A stretch of DNA of 40,802 nt from Candidatus Methanophagales archaeon (GTDB taxonomy: Archaea > Halobacteriota > Syntropharchaeia > Alkanophagales > Methanospirareceae). The stretch lies in the NCBI GenBank assembly GCA_030612835.1, contig JAUWND010000003.1, positions 1-40,802 on the forward strand, in the 5' to 3' direction. Shown here in pieces: positions 25,644-34,898 of the stretch. The notes beneath the pieces are model-generated. The model had not been told where the DNA came from and searched no databases. It saw only the letters and a program-made list of their open reading frames with translations. The first letter of the stretch is position 1. Each line of letters starts with the position of its first letter. Position numbers and translations under genes: made by a program.

Positions 25644-27365
25644 TCACAAATAATCTAACCGCGCACGAAGTTCGCCCACACCTTTTACCCAGCGGTCTAT
25701 CGGTGGCACTTCATCTGGATCTATAATGACATCAATCACGGTTGGCACGGCACGCTCGATCGCCTCCGGCAGTATCTCCAAAAGCTCGCCTGGACGTTCT
25801 ATTCTGTATCCTTTTGCACCGAGTCCTTCGGCAACCCGTGCAAGATTTACCTCCTTAAAAGTCGTGGATACTGTCTTATCCCCAAGAGCGAATCGCTGTA
25901 GCTCGTGCACCAATCCCAATTTCGCATTGTTCTGAACAATCCAAACAACGGGAATGTCATAGCTCACGGCAGTGGCTATCTCCATTCCGTTCATCAGGAA
26001 ACAGCCATCACCAACAATCGCAACTACTGGCCTATCAGGAGCGGCGAGTTTTCCGCCTATTGCTGCTGCTGTTGCATACCCCATTGTCAACATACCAAAG
26101 GCTGAAATAAAATTCGGCTTTTTGAATCGCATGTAATGAATCGCCCAGCATGTATGGTTGCCTGTATCCACGAAGACAATTGCATCTTCGGGCAAACACT
26201 CCTGAATCTCACGCATCATCGTCTGAGGTTTTATCGGTACCGATTCTGAGAACATCTTCTCCTCATCAACGCACATGCCCACGCTCTGCTTGAACTTAAC
26301 AATATCTTCGATTGGGCGATCCTCACTCGGGTCGTACTTTTGCAAAGCTCTTAAAACTCGAAATGAAATTTCGTCTAACACCGCACGACAATCTCCAACA
26401 AGACCAATGTCTGCCACATAGTTCTTCCCGATCTCTGATGGATCAATATTGATGTGGATTAACGAATCACTTGGTTTAAGTTTCGGGTCCCAGGAAAGGG
26501 TCGTCAGTTGATTCAGGCTGGCGCCAACCACTAACAATACATCTACATCACCCATGAGATATTCTTCTGCCGCGGGCGAACCACTAAATCCGAAAACACC
26601 CAACGAAAGAGCGTGGTCCTCAGGGAATGTACCTTTTGCCTTCGGTGTCGTCGCCACAGGAATGTTTAACAGCTCCGCTAATTCGAGGACTTCTAAAGTC
26701 GCATCGGATGCGATCACACCAGAGCCAACGAGCATTGCCGGCTTCTTTGCCGTTACGAGCTTTTCTGTTGCGTCTATCACTAATTTCCTGTCGAAATACT
26801 CTGATTTGACTTTATATCCGCCTGGCGGAAGTAGCGTATCTTCTATTTCCGCTTCCATAATGTCCTTGGGATAACTGATATGTACGGGACCTTTCTTACC
26901 GCTGAAAGCGATTCTGAATGCCTCTCTCAATGTCTCTGGCATTTTGTATCGGGATATTATCATCTCACTATATTTCGTTATCGGGTCGAACATAGCGACG
27001 GAATCAACACCCTCTTTTGTAGAATCTTGAAACGTACCTTTCCCATAGATACTCGTGGGAACCTGTCCTGTTATTACTAATAGAGGTATATTATCCATAT
27101 ACGCATTTGCGACTCCAGTAACAAGGTTTGTAGCGCCGGGCCCGGATGTTGCATAACATACACCGATCTTACCGCTTACCCGCGCGTATCCATCAGCCAT
27201 AAAAGCCGCACCTTCTTCATGTTTTGATAATATCGGCTTAATCGCATCCTGCTTGTTTATAGCATCGTAAAGCGGAACCAATGATGTACCCGGGACACCA
27301 AAGATGTATTCGACACCCTCACCTTCCAAATACCTTAATAACAGTTCTGCGGTCGTTATCTTCAT
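25644..27365 (-). CDS. TPP-dependent enzyme, acetolactate synthase large-subunit-like (IlvB family)
   Basis: 'YIFGVPGTSLVPLYDAI...HEEGAAFMADGYAR', 'GPGATNLVTGVANAYMDNIPLLVITGQV', 'GDGCFLMNGMEIATAVSYDIPVVWIVQNN'. Confidence 0.92.
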   Translation of the reverse strand: MKITTAELLLRYLEGEGVEYIFGVPGTSLVPLYDAINKQDAIKPILSKHEEGAAFMADGYARVSGKIGVCYATSGPGATNLVTGVANAYMDNIPLLVITGQVPTSIYGKGTFQDSTKEGVDSVAMFDPITKYSEMIISRYKMPETLREAFRIAFSGKKGPVHISYPKDIMEAEIEDTLLPPGGYKVKSEYFDRKLVIDATEKLVTAKKPAMLVGSGVIASDATLEVLELAELLNIPVATTPKAKGTFPEDHALSLGVFGFSGSPAAEEYLMGDVDVLLVVGASLNQLTTLSWDPKLKPSDSLIHINIDPSEIGKNYVADIGLVGDCRAVLDEISFRVLRALQKYDPSEDRPIEDIVKFKQSVGMCVDEEKMFSESVPIKPQTMMREIQECLPEDAIVFVDTGNHTCWAIHYMRFKKPNFISAFGMLTMGYATAAAIGGKLAAPDRPVVAIVGDGCFLMNGMEIATAVSYDIPVVWIVQNNAKLGLVHELQRFALGDKTVSTTFKEVNLARVAEGLGAKGYRIERPGELLEILPEAIERAVPTVIDVIIDPDEVPPIDRWVKGVGELRARLDYL

Positions 27366-27371
27366 TTATAA

Positions 27372-27713
27372 TCACACGCCCCGGGAGCTATTTACAGCCT
27401 CTTCCTCTTGTTCATAGATCGCAAATAGCTGTGTAAAGCCCGCGATGTCGAAGACCTCTTTTACATATGGCTTTAAACACGCTAATTTCAAATCTCCTTC
27501 CGCCTTCTTCAACCGCTTCAGTGATGCAAGCATCACCCGCAATCCCGAGCTGCTGATATAGTCCACGCCATCGAAATTCACGACTATTCTCACACTGCCG
27601 TTATCAATCAGTGTGCTTATACTTCGCTCTAGCTCGTTTGATGAATATGCATCAAGCCTGCCGTTCAAGGTCAATATCGCCACATTACCCTCCTTTTTTT
27701 CTTCTAGTTTCAT
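27372..27713 (-). CDS. STAS-domain anti-sigma factor antagonist (RsbV/SpoIIAA-like)
   Basis: 'VNFDGVDYISSSGLRVMLASLKRLKKAEGDLKLACLKPYVKEVFDIAGFTQLFAIY'. Confidence 0.93.
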   Translation of the reverse strand: MKLEEKKEGNVAILTLNGRLDAYSSNELERSISTLIDNGSVRIVVNFDGVDYISSSGLRVMLASLKRLKKAEGDLKLACLKPYVKEVFDIAGFTQLFAIYEQEEEAVNSSRGV

Positions 27714-28657
27714 TTCGCCATTCCCGGACCCCCACCACCACGGATAGTATATCCCGTGCCGCGTGGTCTAACAATAGGACCTGAGCCAGGATGATCGTAC
27801 CTGTAAGGCGAGTAGTAGCCATAGCCACCATAGCCACAGACCCAAAAGAACCCCCAGGGGTAATATCTTGTTCGCTCTTGGACTACACGAGTTGCATTTA
27901 CCGCAGCAGTCTCATTATCCGCAGAGACATTGAAGAACTCATGCCGGAACGTTTCGTTCGCCGCTACTTTATCTTTCAGCGCAATCATCTCGCCATACGA
28001 TTTCCTCGCCTCTATGTTCACTACCGCATCCACAGGTCCACTAAATTTGTGTTGAGGATACGTAATCGCATATATAGTACCCGCAAGAGGGGCCACATGC
28101 TCTATCTCCGTGGGTTCCTCGGTTTTAGCCCGGACACCACTCGTTAGTGATACAAAATCACTCGCTTCTATACGGATCTTATATACGTCTTCCTCATAAT
28201 CATCGGAGCCCGCGGCTATACAGACATAATTGTTACGACCGTCAAAATACGTGGTGACATAAGCGATTATATCACCATTTGCAGCCGAGAACCACGAATA
28301 ATCCCAATACGGCTCCCAGCCACTGCTCTTCTCGCTTTCTATCGCAGTAGTGACAAAACCGATCTCTTCTAACTTATCGTGCACCGTATTTGCAATATCT
28401 CTTGACTCTCGCCCATATCTGTACATTATACCGGCAACGCCATTTTCATGCACCCGCTCTGCCGAGTAATGCTCTATTGAATCGCCACCAAGTGAGTAGT
28501 AGCTAAGGTAAGAAACCAAGGATAAGGCACTTTGTTGTCCCTCCGTATATTTCGGAGTTGCTAAAAGCGGTGCTATAACAAACGGCATAGAAGCCACTAT
28601 GAGTATCAAAATAACAACAAAAGCTACAATTGTGCCTATATCCTCTTTAGCTACCAT
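27710..28657 (-). CDS. Membrane-anchored extracytoplasmic protein with Tyr/Gly-rich tail (possibly DUF4247-like)
   Basis: N-terminal TM; tail 'YYPWGFFWVCGYGGYGYYSPYRYDHPGSGP...GGGGPGMAK'; 4-bp overlap with STAS gene. Confidence 0.6.
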   Translation of the reverse strand: MVAKEDIGTIVAFVVILILIVASMPFVIAPLLATPKYTEGQQSALSLVSYLSYYSLGGDSIEHYSAERVHENGVAGIMYRYGRESRDIANTVHDKLEEIGFVTTAIESEKSSGWEPYWDYSWFSAANGDIIAYVTTYFDGRNNYVCIAAGSDDYEEDVYKIRIEASDFVSLTSGVRAKTEEPTEIEHVAPLAGTIYAITYPQHKFSGPVDAVVNIEARKSYGEMIALKDKVAANETFRHEFFNVSADNETAAVNATRVVQERTRYYPWGFFWVCGYGGYGYYSPYRYDHPGSGPIVRPRGTGYTIRGGGGPGMAK

Positions 28658-28682
28658 TTCTTCTCTTTTTCTTCCATTCTAT

Positions 28683-28747
28683 AACCACAAGATTACGCAG
28701 ATTTTCACGAGATTCTTCTGTGTTAATCTTGTGTAATCTCGTGGTTT
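28683..28747. repeat. Inverted repeat, AACCACAAGATTAC family, copy 1
   Basis: aaccacaagattacgcagattttcacg ... gtgttaatcttgtgtaatctcgtggtt. Confidence 0.85.
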
Positions 28748-28763
28748 CTTACCCAGAAGCCAT

Positions 28764-29249
28764 TCAAGACATTATCACCGCCATTGCCACTACCGAAACC
28801 GCAATGTACAAAACACCTGAAAGGATACCAACTGCGATGTTCCCTTTACTTATCTCCTCTTGCAATTTTATCTTCGGCACTAACACCTTATCAAACGCGA
28901 AGAAGAAGAGCGTAGCAACGAGCGAAGTCCCTATGCTCCAGCCAATTGTTGCGAGCATATCATAAAGTAGGCCCGTCCATAGCGACATACTCGCTGTCAC
29001 AACCACTAAGCCAGCCCCTGGTGACATAATCGTTGCCGCAACTACCAGTCCTATACCAAGCAGCATCAAACTGAAAAATATTGCAACCGCAGTATTATTC
29101 CCTTCCATCGCTTCCTGCAAATCGAACTTCCGGAACACGAGAATATCATATATCTTTACCAGCAGCATGCTAAGTCCTACACCTATTAACAGCCACAATA
29201 GTGCTCCACCCACCGTACCAATTATTATTTCTGCTATCGCCATATTCAT
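28764..29249 (-). CDS. DUF350 membrane protein (duplicated)
   Basis: Two similar halves ('FRKFDLQEAMEGNNTAVAIFFSLMLLGIGLV', 'LVPKIKLQEEISKGNIAVGILSGVLYIAVSVV'). Confidence 0.85.
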   Translation of the reverse strand: MNMAIAEIIIGTVGGALLWLLIGVGLSMLLVKIYDILVFRKFDLQEAMEGNNTAVAIFFSLMLLGIGLVVAATIMSPGAGLVVVTASMSLWTGLLYDMLATIGWSIGTSLVATLFFFAFDKVLVPKIKLQEEISKGNIAVGILSGVLYIAVSVVAMAVIMS

Positions 29250-29587
29250 GCACCTCCTATTATTTTATCCATAACAATCTCCACTTTACCTTCCAGCATA
29301 TCGCCCATGAACTCCAAAGCCATTTTCGCATCCTTACACCCGCATGACGCCATCTCCACGAATATCATATTCTCTTCCGGATACGTATGGACTGCGATAT
29401 GGCTCTCGGCAAGCAATACAACCGCCGTCATACCCTGTGGCGAGAACTTATGGCTGACTGTTTCCAGTAACGTCAAATCCATCATCTTCGCCGCTTTCAT
29501 TAAAATCCCCTCTATCAACATAACATCTTCCATCTTTTCCACGCTGCAATGTGTTAATAGTCCTATAAGCACTTGAATCTTTGCCAT
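29246..29587 (-). CDS. S-adenosylmethionine decarboxylase (SpeD)-like protein
   Basis: 'VVLLAESHIAVHTYPEENMIFVEMASCG' contains the Glu-Ser pyruvoyl-cleavage motif and downstream His/Cys. Confidence 0.9.
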   Translation of the reverse strand: MAKIQVLIGLLTHCSVEKMEDVMLIEGILMKAAKMMDLTLLETVSHKFSPQGMTAVVLLAESHIAVHTYPEENMIFVEMASCGCKDAKMALEFMGDMLEGKVEIVMDKIIGGA

Positions 29588-29592
29588 TTTAT

Positions 29593-29946
29593 TTACCCGG
29601 GGATCAAACCCTCGCCCTTGAACAATGAATTTGCCTCCTCGTAATCTAAGTCCTCAGGCGGTAGAATCAAGTCAGGCGTTGGAAACGCTTCTTCTTCGTC
29701 CAGCACCTCGTCTATCTCGATGTCCTCTCCCACAAGCAGACCCCTTGACCGTATCAAATCAAATATCTGTGAGTAAAGCACATTGTATTTCGCTTCTGTA
29801 AGTTCGCCCCTTTCGTTAATAGCCGCAAGTTCATTGTCCGGCTCGTTTATCTTTTCTAATATCTCGTCCTTGTTCTCCGTCGGGAATGCCCAGGTACCAC
29901 CACCGGAAATGCTTATTAAGAAGTATGCTCGTGACATTGCAATCAC
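29593..29946 (-). CDS. PspA-associated (PspAA-like) protein
   Basis: 'INEPDNELAAINERGELTEAKYNVLYSQIFDLIRSRGLLV'; overlaps pspA stop. Confidence 0.7.
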   Translation of the reverse strand: MIAMSRAYFLISISGGGTWAFPTENKDEILEKINEPDNELAAINERGELTEAKYNVLYSQIFDLIRSRGLLVGEDIEIDEVLDEEEAFPTPDLILPPEDLDYEEANSLFKGEGLIPG

Positions 29947-30689
29947 TTCCTATCCAGCTCTTCGTCAAGCGCGGAAAGCGAGTCTGAAGTCTTTAACTCG
30001 CGCTCGATTTCGCTTAGCCCAAGGTCCGTAGTTCCTGCGGCAGTGCCGAGTTCTGCCGATGCCTCTGCCTTCGCCTCTTCCATCCTGATCTTCTCCGTCA
30101 TTCGCTGCACCGTTAAATCAACATCACCAATCTCGCCATCTATTCCTGAGAGCGCGTCATTAACTCTCTTGGATGCTTTTGCCATCGCATAATCTGATTT
30201 TAAATCAGTTCGCTTATCTGCAAATCGCTGTATCTTCGCCGTTAAATCTACCTGTTTGTCCTTCAGCATCCTCACTTTCTTCTCCATATCCGCAACGGAC
30301 TGCTGAAGCATCTGTGTCCGTTCTCTTGCTCTGTTCTCTTCCTCTAACAGTTGTGTTGCGGCACTGTTCAGTTGTTCCACTTGCATTTCCGCTTTCTCCA
30401 ATTTACCGCCCTCTAACTCCGGCAGTTTCTCCTCCAATGCCAGCGCCCGCTTTCTGTAGTCCAGTGCACTGTTATGCACAGATACCGCCTTCTTCTGCGC
30501 TTCATTCAATTCACGCTTTTTCAGGTTCTTCGCTGCTATCGAATCCCGCACTGCGACATCTACCTTCTTCTTCTCTTCTACTAGTTTCTCGTATGCGTAG
30601 TCAAGTTGTTCGTCAGGATCTTCAAATCGCCCTATCACTTTACTGGTCTTCGCTTTTGCCACATTAGAAAACCTATTAAACAATCCCAT
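29943..30689 (-). CDS. pspA: PspA/IM30 family coiled-coil protein
   Basis: 'MGLFNRFSNVAKAKTSKVIGRFEDPDEQLDYAYEKLVEE' and long coiled coil. Confidence 0.92.
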   Translation of the reverse strand: MGLFNRFSNVAKAKTSKVIGRFEDPDEQLDYAYEKLVEEKKKVDVAVRDSIAAKNLKKRELNEAQKKAVSVHNSALDYRKRALALEEKLPELEGGKLEKAEMQVEQLNSAATQLLEEENRARERTQMLQQSVADMEKKVRMLKDKQVDLTAKIQRFADKRTDLKSDYAMAKASKRVNDALSGIDGEIGDVDLTVQRMTEKIRMEEAKAEASAELGTAAGTTDLGLSEIERELKTSDSLSALDEELDRK

Positions 30690-30705
30690 TTTTTATTTTA
30701 GCCCC

Positions 30706-31257
30706 CTAATAAAGTTCCAAACTTCTCCTTGATATTTCATTACCTTTATATACCTCCACCCTTGCCCCCGGATGCTTTTCTATGCTGAGTATTTCACCGG
30801 TTCGGTCAATCTCGCAGTCCGCATACGTTACCTGCGATCCCACAGTAATACTCCATGGGAAAGACCCTTTTACCAGGACAATCTGTGCTTTTCCTACTTC
30901 GTTCACTTTCACCTTTTCGCCTTGAAAGTCGAATACAGCGCCTTCTTTTAATTCCCCGGGGTCTGGCGCATCTGTAGACTCGACTTCGTCAAGTAACTCA
31001 AGTGTTGTCCCCTCCTTAGATAACCATTTGTGCTCTTCTGTGTCCGGAAACTCTAAATAGAACTCTTCCCACTGTCCACCACCCCAATCATATACCAGTT
31101 TTCCAAGCACGGTGAAATCTAATCCCTCTATCGTTCCAATACTACCTTCACTTAATTCTTCTGTTTTCGTATCTGAACTACCTTCTCGCTGTTTCTTCCT
31201 CTTTTCCTTCTTTATTTCCAGTATCCTCTTACTTCGTCCGAATAAACCCATTGTCAA
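30706..31257 (-). CDS. DUF4178-like protein
   Basis: 'TVLGKLVYDWGGGQWEEFYLEFPDTEEHKWLSKEGTTLELLDEV' matches DUF4178 style. Confidence 0.75.
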   Translation of the reverse strand: MTMGLFGRSKRILEIKKEKRKKQREGSSDTKTEELSEGSIGTIEGLDFTVLGKLVYDWGGGQWEEFYLEFPDTEEHKWLSKEGTTLELLDEVESTDAPDPGELKEGAVFDFQGEKVKVNEVGKAQIVLVKGSFPWSITVGSQVTYADCEIDRTGEILSIEKHPGARVEVYKGNEISRRSLELY

Positions 31258-31361
31258 CCTAAGCTATCTTTTAATTATATATTGTTTACCGGCTATAAAA
31301 ACTTACGTGTTGGTTTGAATGGCTGCATCACAAAAGACAGTATAGTTTGGAGTAACGGTAG

Positions 31362-31787
31362 TTACTTTGGCTTTCGACGCTTTCGCAACCTGTAGCTGTA
31401 GACTATTATCAAGATGGCTAAGACAAGGATTATCAAGGAGGACAACCATTCTACCCATTCTACTCCCCGTCCATATAAGTTGCTTGCACCGATGCAGATA
31501 GCAAATAAGCCGACAAGCAGTGTAAGTATAGTCTCTTTTGGTTCTGGTCTGCGATACACAGGCATAGCTTGACGAACAAGTTCGCCTATTATAACAAGTA
31601 CTCCTGCGCCTAATACGAGATAATTAAACGAGTGCCACCATTTCAGGTATCCCAGTGCGGCAAGCATTAATAAAATACCTGCAAAAACCACCACCACGCA
31701 TAATAGTATCACCTCAAATTTGTCTCTGCCGAACTTCATGCCTTTGCCTCCCGCTTTTTCACCCATCCCCCGCCTTTCTCTTGACAT
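31362..31787 (-). CDS. Four-TM membrane protein
   Basis: Four hydrophobic segments with basic termini. Confidence 0.65.
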   Translation of the reverse strand: MSRERRGMGEKAGGKGMKFGRDKFEVILLCVVVVFAGILLMLAALGYLKWWHSFNYLVLGAGVLVIIGELVRQAMPVYRRPEPKETILTLLVGLFAICIGASNLYGRGVEWVEWLSSLIILVLAILIIVYSYRLRKRRKPK

Positions 31788-32001
31788 AAAATTGAGTTGA
31801 TAAAGATTATAGATAAATAAAACATGCTTTTTCTTCTCGTGTCCCTTTTAGGTGTAGTATCTATGTGCATGTTGCAGTGAGTTGTATATAGCGTGGAGTT
31901 CCTAGGTCTCCTAAAGTTTTGGGATAAAGCAGGTTTGAAAACAAAAACGATGGGCTTTTATATCTTTAGCTACATAAACATAATATTGAGTGTGATTAAA
32001 C

Positions 32002-32835
32002 ATGCAAGTAGTAAAAATAGGATTTGTAAAACTAGGAAACATAGGCGCTTCAAGGATAGTCGATTTGTTGCTGGACGAGAGGGCGGATAGAGAAGATATA
32101 GATGCACGGGTGTTGGGGACAGGAGCGAAGATGACGCCCGAGCATGCTGCAGACACTTCTCGGTTGTTAGATTGGGACCCTGATTTAGTGGTGATAACCA
32201 GTCCCAATGCCGCACTTCCTGGGCCTAAGCGTGCACGTGAGATGGTAAAAGAGAAGGGTAAACCCTGCATCGTTATCTCTGATGCACCGGCAAAAAAAGC
32301 GGTGAATGATTTGAAGGAGAATGGGTACGGATACATAATAATACCCGGTGATCCGATGATAGGAGCGAGAAGAGAGTTCTTAGACCCCGTGGAGATGAGC
32401 CTGTTCAATGCCGATGTACTCTCAGTTCTAACGATAACAGGGGTAGTAAACTTGCTGCAGGAAGAGCTTGACGCTGTTATAAATGCAATAAAGAAAGGTG
32501 GCGATGTGAAACTACCTCAGCTTATAGCCACAGCGGAGAAATCGGTAGAAAGGGCTCAGTTCTCAAATCCGTATGCAAAAGCAAAAGCCATCGCCGCTTA
32601 TAGCATGGCCGAGAAAGTAGCCGAGCTGGATGTGAAAGGGTGCTTCATGATGAAGGATCCCAAAGAATACGTGCCAATAGTGGCGGCAGCGCATGAACTA
32701 TTAAGAGCAGCTGCAAAGCTCGCCTATGAAGCGCGCGATATGGAAAAGCAAACAGACTGCTTAGTTCGTATGCCTCATGCCAGAACAGGGGAGATATTGA
32801 AGAAGGTGAAGTTACTGGATAAGCCGAGTGCGTAA
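32002..32835 (+). CDS. mtd: F420-dependent methylenetetrahydromethanopterin dehydrogenase
   Basis: 'KIGFVKLGNIGASRIVDLLLDERADREDIDARVLGTGAKMTPE', 'ISDAPAKKAVNDL', 'PGDPMIGARREFLDPVEMSLFNADVLSVLTITG'. Confidence 0.97.
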   Translation: MQVVKIGFVKLGNIGASRIVDLLLDERADREDIDARVLGTGAKMTPEHAADTSRLLDWDPDLVVITSPNAALPGPKRAREMVKEKGKPCIVISDAPAKKAVNDLKENGYGYIIIPGDPMIGARREFLDPVEMSLFNADVLSVLTITGVVNLLQEELDAVINAIKKGGDVKLPQLIATAEKSVERAQFSNPYAKAKAIAAYSMAEKVAELDVKGCFMMKDPKEYVPIVAAAHELLRAAAKLAYEARDMEKQTDCLVRMPHARTGEILKKVKLLDKPSA

Positions 32836-32840
32836 TACCC

Positions 32841-32868
32841 TTTTTTTTCTTTTTTTTTCTTTTCTTTT
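32841..32868 (+). terminator. T-rich terminator after mtd
   Basis: ttttttttctttttttttcttttctttt. Confidence 0.6.
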
Positions 32869-32949
32869 GAATGTGCGCAATAAAGCGTAGAAAATATTAT
32901 TTCCGAATCTATTCCAAGATCGCGATAAGCAATTTTAAAAATTATATTA

Positions 32950-33023
32950 TGGGCCCGATGCGATTTGAACGCATGACCTTCGCCTCGTAAAGGCGACGTC
33001 ATAACCAACTAGACCACGGGCCC
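32950..33023 (-). tRNA. tRNA-Val (anticodon TAC)
   Basis: GGGCCCG acceptor pairs with CGGGCCC; anticodon arm TCGCC-TTTACGA-GGCGA; T-loop GTTCAAAT. Confidence 0.95.
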
Positions 33024-33108
33024 ACTATAAAGATATTTTATTTTATATCTTTAGATACAATAAGTTATTAGATTAAAAAGTTACTTACGTCAGAGGATGT
33101 AAAGAAAA

Positions 33109-33474
33109 ATGCGAGGTGGATTTAGAAAAGGAATGGGCTTGAGTCCCAAGAAGTTGAACCAGATGATGAAACAAATGGGCATAAGTGTAGAAGAGATGGA
33201 CGATGTAGAGGAAGTAGTGATAAGGACAGCAGATGCGGAACTCGTTTTTGCGGAGCCTGAAGTTTCTGTTACGGATGCTCAGGGTTCGAAAGTGTATCAA
33301 ATAACAGGTACGCCGGTAGAACGCCCAAAGGCAGAATCTGAACTTGAAGTTTCGCAAGAGGATGTGGAAATTGTGATGGAAAAGGCTGGGTGTAGTGAAA
33401 CAGAAGCGAAAGCGGCGTTAACCGAAACAAAAGGTGATTTGGCAGAGGCAATATCCAAACTTTGTGTAGAATGA
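33109..33474 (+). CDS. nac: Nascent polypeptide-associated complex protein (archaeal NAC)
   Basis: 'MRGGFRKGMGLSPKKLNQMMKQMGISVEEMDDVEEVVIRT' and C-terminal UBA domain. Confidence 0.95.
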   Translation: MRGGFRKGMGLSPKKLNQMMKQMGISVEEMDDVEEVVIRTADAELVFAEPEVSVTDAQGSKVYQITGTPVERPKAESELEVSQEDVEIVMEKAGCSETEAKAALTETKGDLAEAISKLCVE

Positions 33475-34307
33475 ATTTAATTCAGCCGAAACGCATTGGA
33501 ATGGTATGCAAAGGCGAACCCCAAGCGGTATCCGTATTAAAGGACTTGATTGAGTGCGTTGAGGGCAGTGCAGAAGTCATACTTGGGGAAGAGATAGCGT
33601 ACAAGCTCAAAATGCAGGGTATGAGAATAGAAGATATGGATGTGGATTTCTTAATCTGTGTTGGTGGTGACGGTACGATATTAAGGGCACTGCATTCTTT
33701 GAAAAGCCCCATACCTGTGCTGGGTATAAATATGGGTGCTATCGGATTTTTAGCAGCGGTGCAGCCAAAAGATTGTATTCCAGTACTTACAGAGCTATTA
33801 GATGGGTTTGAGGTCGAGCGTAGGGAACGGCTTTCAGTGGAACTAAAAGGTAAGAAGGAGCGGATACCATATGCAATGAATGAAGCAGTGGTAATCACAT
33901 CTAAGCCAGGGAAGATGCTACATTTTGCCATCTTTTTGGATGATGGGGAGTTAGAAGAGTTAAGAGCGGACGGTGTTATTTTTGCAACTCCCACCGGGAG
34001 CACGGCGTATGCAATGTCCGCCGGCGGGCCCATTGTAGATCCAAAGGTGAATGCAACCCTAATAGTGCCAATTGCACCTTTCAAACTTTCCGCAAGGCCT
34101 ACGGTCGTTGATATAAAAAGAAGGATAGGCTTAGACCTTTTTGGTGTGAAAGATGCAGAATTAGTCATAGATGGGCAGTTCTACATGGGACTGGAGAAAG
34201 AAGACGAGATTAGCATTACGCGCGGTGAACCCGCTTTTTTTGTTAAAGTGCAGGATAATCATTTCTTAAAATTCAGTGATAAATTACGAAGCGAGGGCGG
34301 GAAATGA
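33471..34307 (+). CDS. nadK: NAD kinase
   Basis: 'CVGGDGTILRAL', 'VLGINMGAIGFLAAV', 'TPTGSTAYAMSAGGPIVDP'. Confidence 0.95.
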   Translation: MNLIQPKRIGMVCKGEPQAVSVLKDLIECVEGSAEVILGEEIAYKLKMQGMRIEDMDVDFLICVGGDGTILRALHSLKSPIPVLGINMGAIGFLAAVQPKDCIPVLTELLDGFEVERRERLSVELKGKKERIPYAMNEAVVITSKPGKMLHFAIFLDDGELEELRADGVIFATPTGSTAYAMSAGGPIVDPKVNATLIVPIAPFKLSARPTVVDIKRRIGLDLFGVKDAELVIDGQFYMGLEKEDEISITRGEPAFFVKVQDNHFLKFSDKLRSEGGK

Positions 34308-34363
34308 AAAGATTATTATGCCTGGAAATTGAAGGTTTTTGTGTGTAAAGAAGAGGAATAAAA

Positions 34364-34654
34364 ATGAGGAAAATGTCATCCCTGATGTTGTGTGGTAAGA
34401 AGGTTGTGAACTTGGAGGGCGGGGAGATGGGAGTGTTACATAACCTAGTAGCAGATGCGGAAACCGGTATACTGACAGAACTCGTGGTTACGCCTGCTGC
34501 TGAGCTTGACACAAGCAAGTTAAAAACGGATGACGGTTATCTCTTTATACCTTTTGATACAGTTACAGCAATAAAGGATGTCATAGTAGTGAATATTAAG
34601 CAGATACGAGAACAGGCACGGGCGGCATCAGCTCAAAAATCAGTGGATTTTTGA
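34364..34654 (+). CDS. PRC-barrel domain protein
   Basis: 'LCGKKVVNLEGGEMGVLHNLVADAETGILTELVVTPAAE...FIPFDTVTAIKDVIVV'. Confidence 0.88.
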   Translation: MRKMSSLMLCGKKVVNLEGGEMGVLHNLVADAETGILTELVVTPAAELDTSKLKTDDGYLFIPFDTVTAIKDVIVVNIKQIREQARAASAQKSVDF

Positions 34655-34668
34655 GCATTTGCTTACTA

Positions 34669-34781
34669 CGGGCGTGACGGGATTTGAACCCGTGATTTGC
34701 AGCTTTCTCCCTTTTTTGATCGAACTTATGCGACAAATTTGTTAGGAGGCTGCCGCCATATCCTAGCTAGGCCACACGCCC
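34669..34781 (-). tRNA. tRNA-Arg (anticodon CCT) with ~38-nt intron after position 37 (34705-34742)
   Basis: GGGCGTG/CACGCCC acceptor; GCAGC-CTCCTA|intron|A-GCTGC anticodon arm; ACGGG-TTCAAAT-CCCGT T-arm. Confidence 0.92.
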
Positions 34782-34898
34782 AACGGGAAGTTTCATCCTT
34801 AAGAGAAAGAAAAGTTTATTAAAGAAAAACCCTTTTCTTTTTTCTGTTAATGCTTTTCACTCAATGAATGCGATCAGCATTTCTTACTATATGTAGAT

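Noticed and set aside
30173-30667. Plus-strand 164-aa ORF
   Set aside because: Antisense to pspA; Leu/Ser/Pro-rich shadow of a coiled-coil gene.
32838-32870. T-tract after mtd as a sequencing artefact or poly-T mobile-element scar
   Set aside because: Position just after a highly expressed-type gene fits an ordinary archaeal T-rich terminator.
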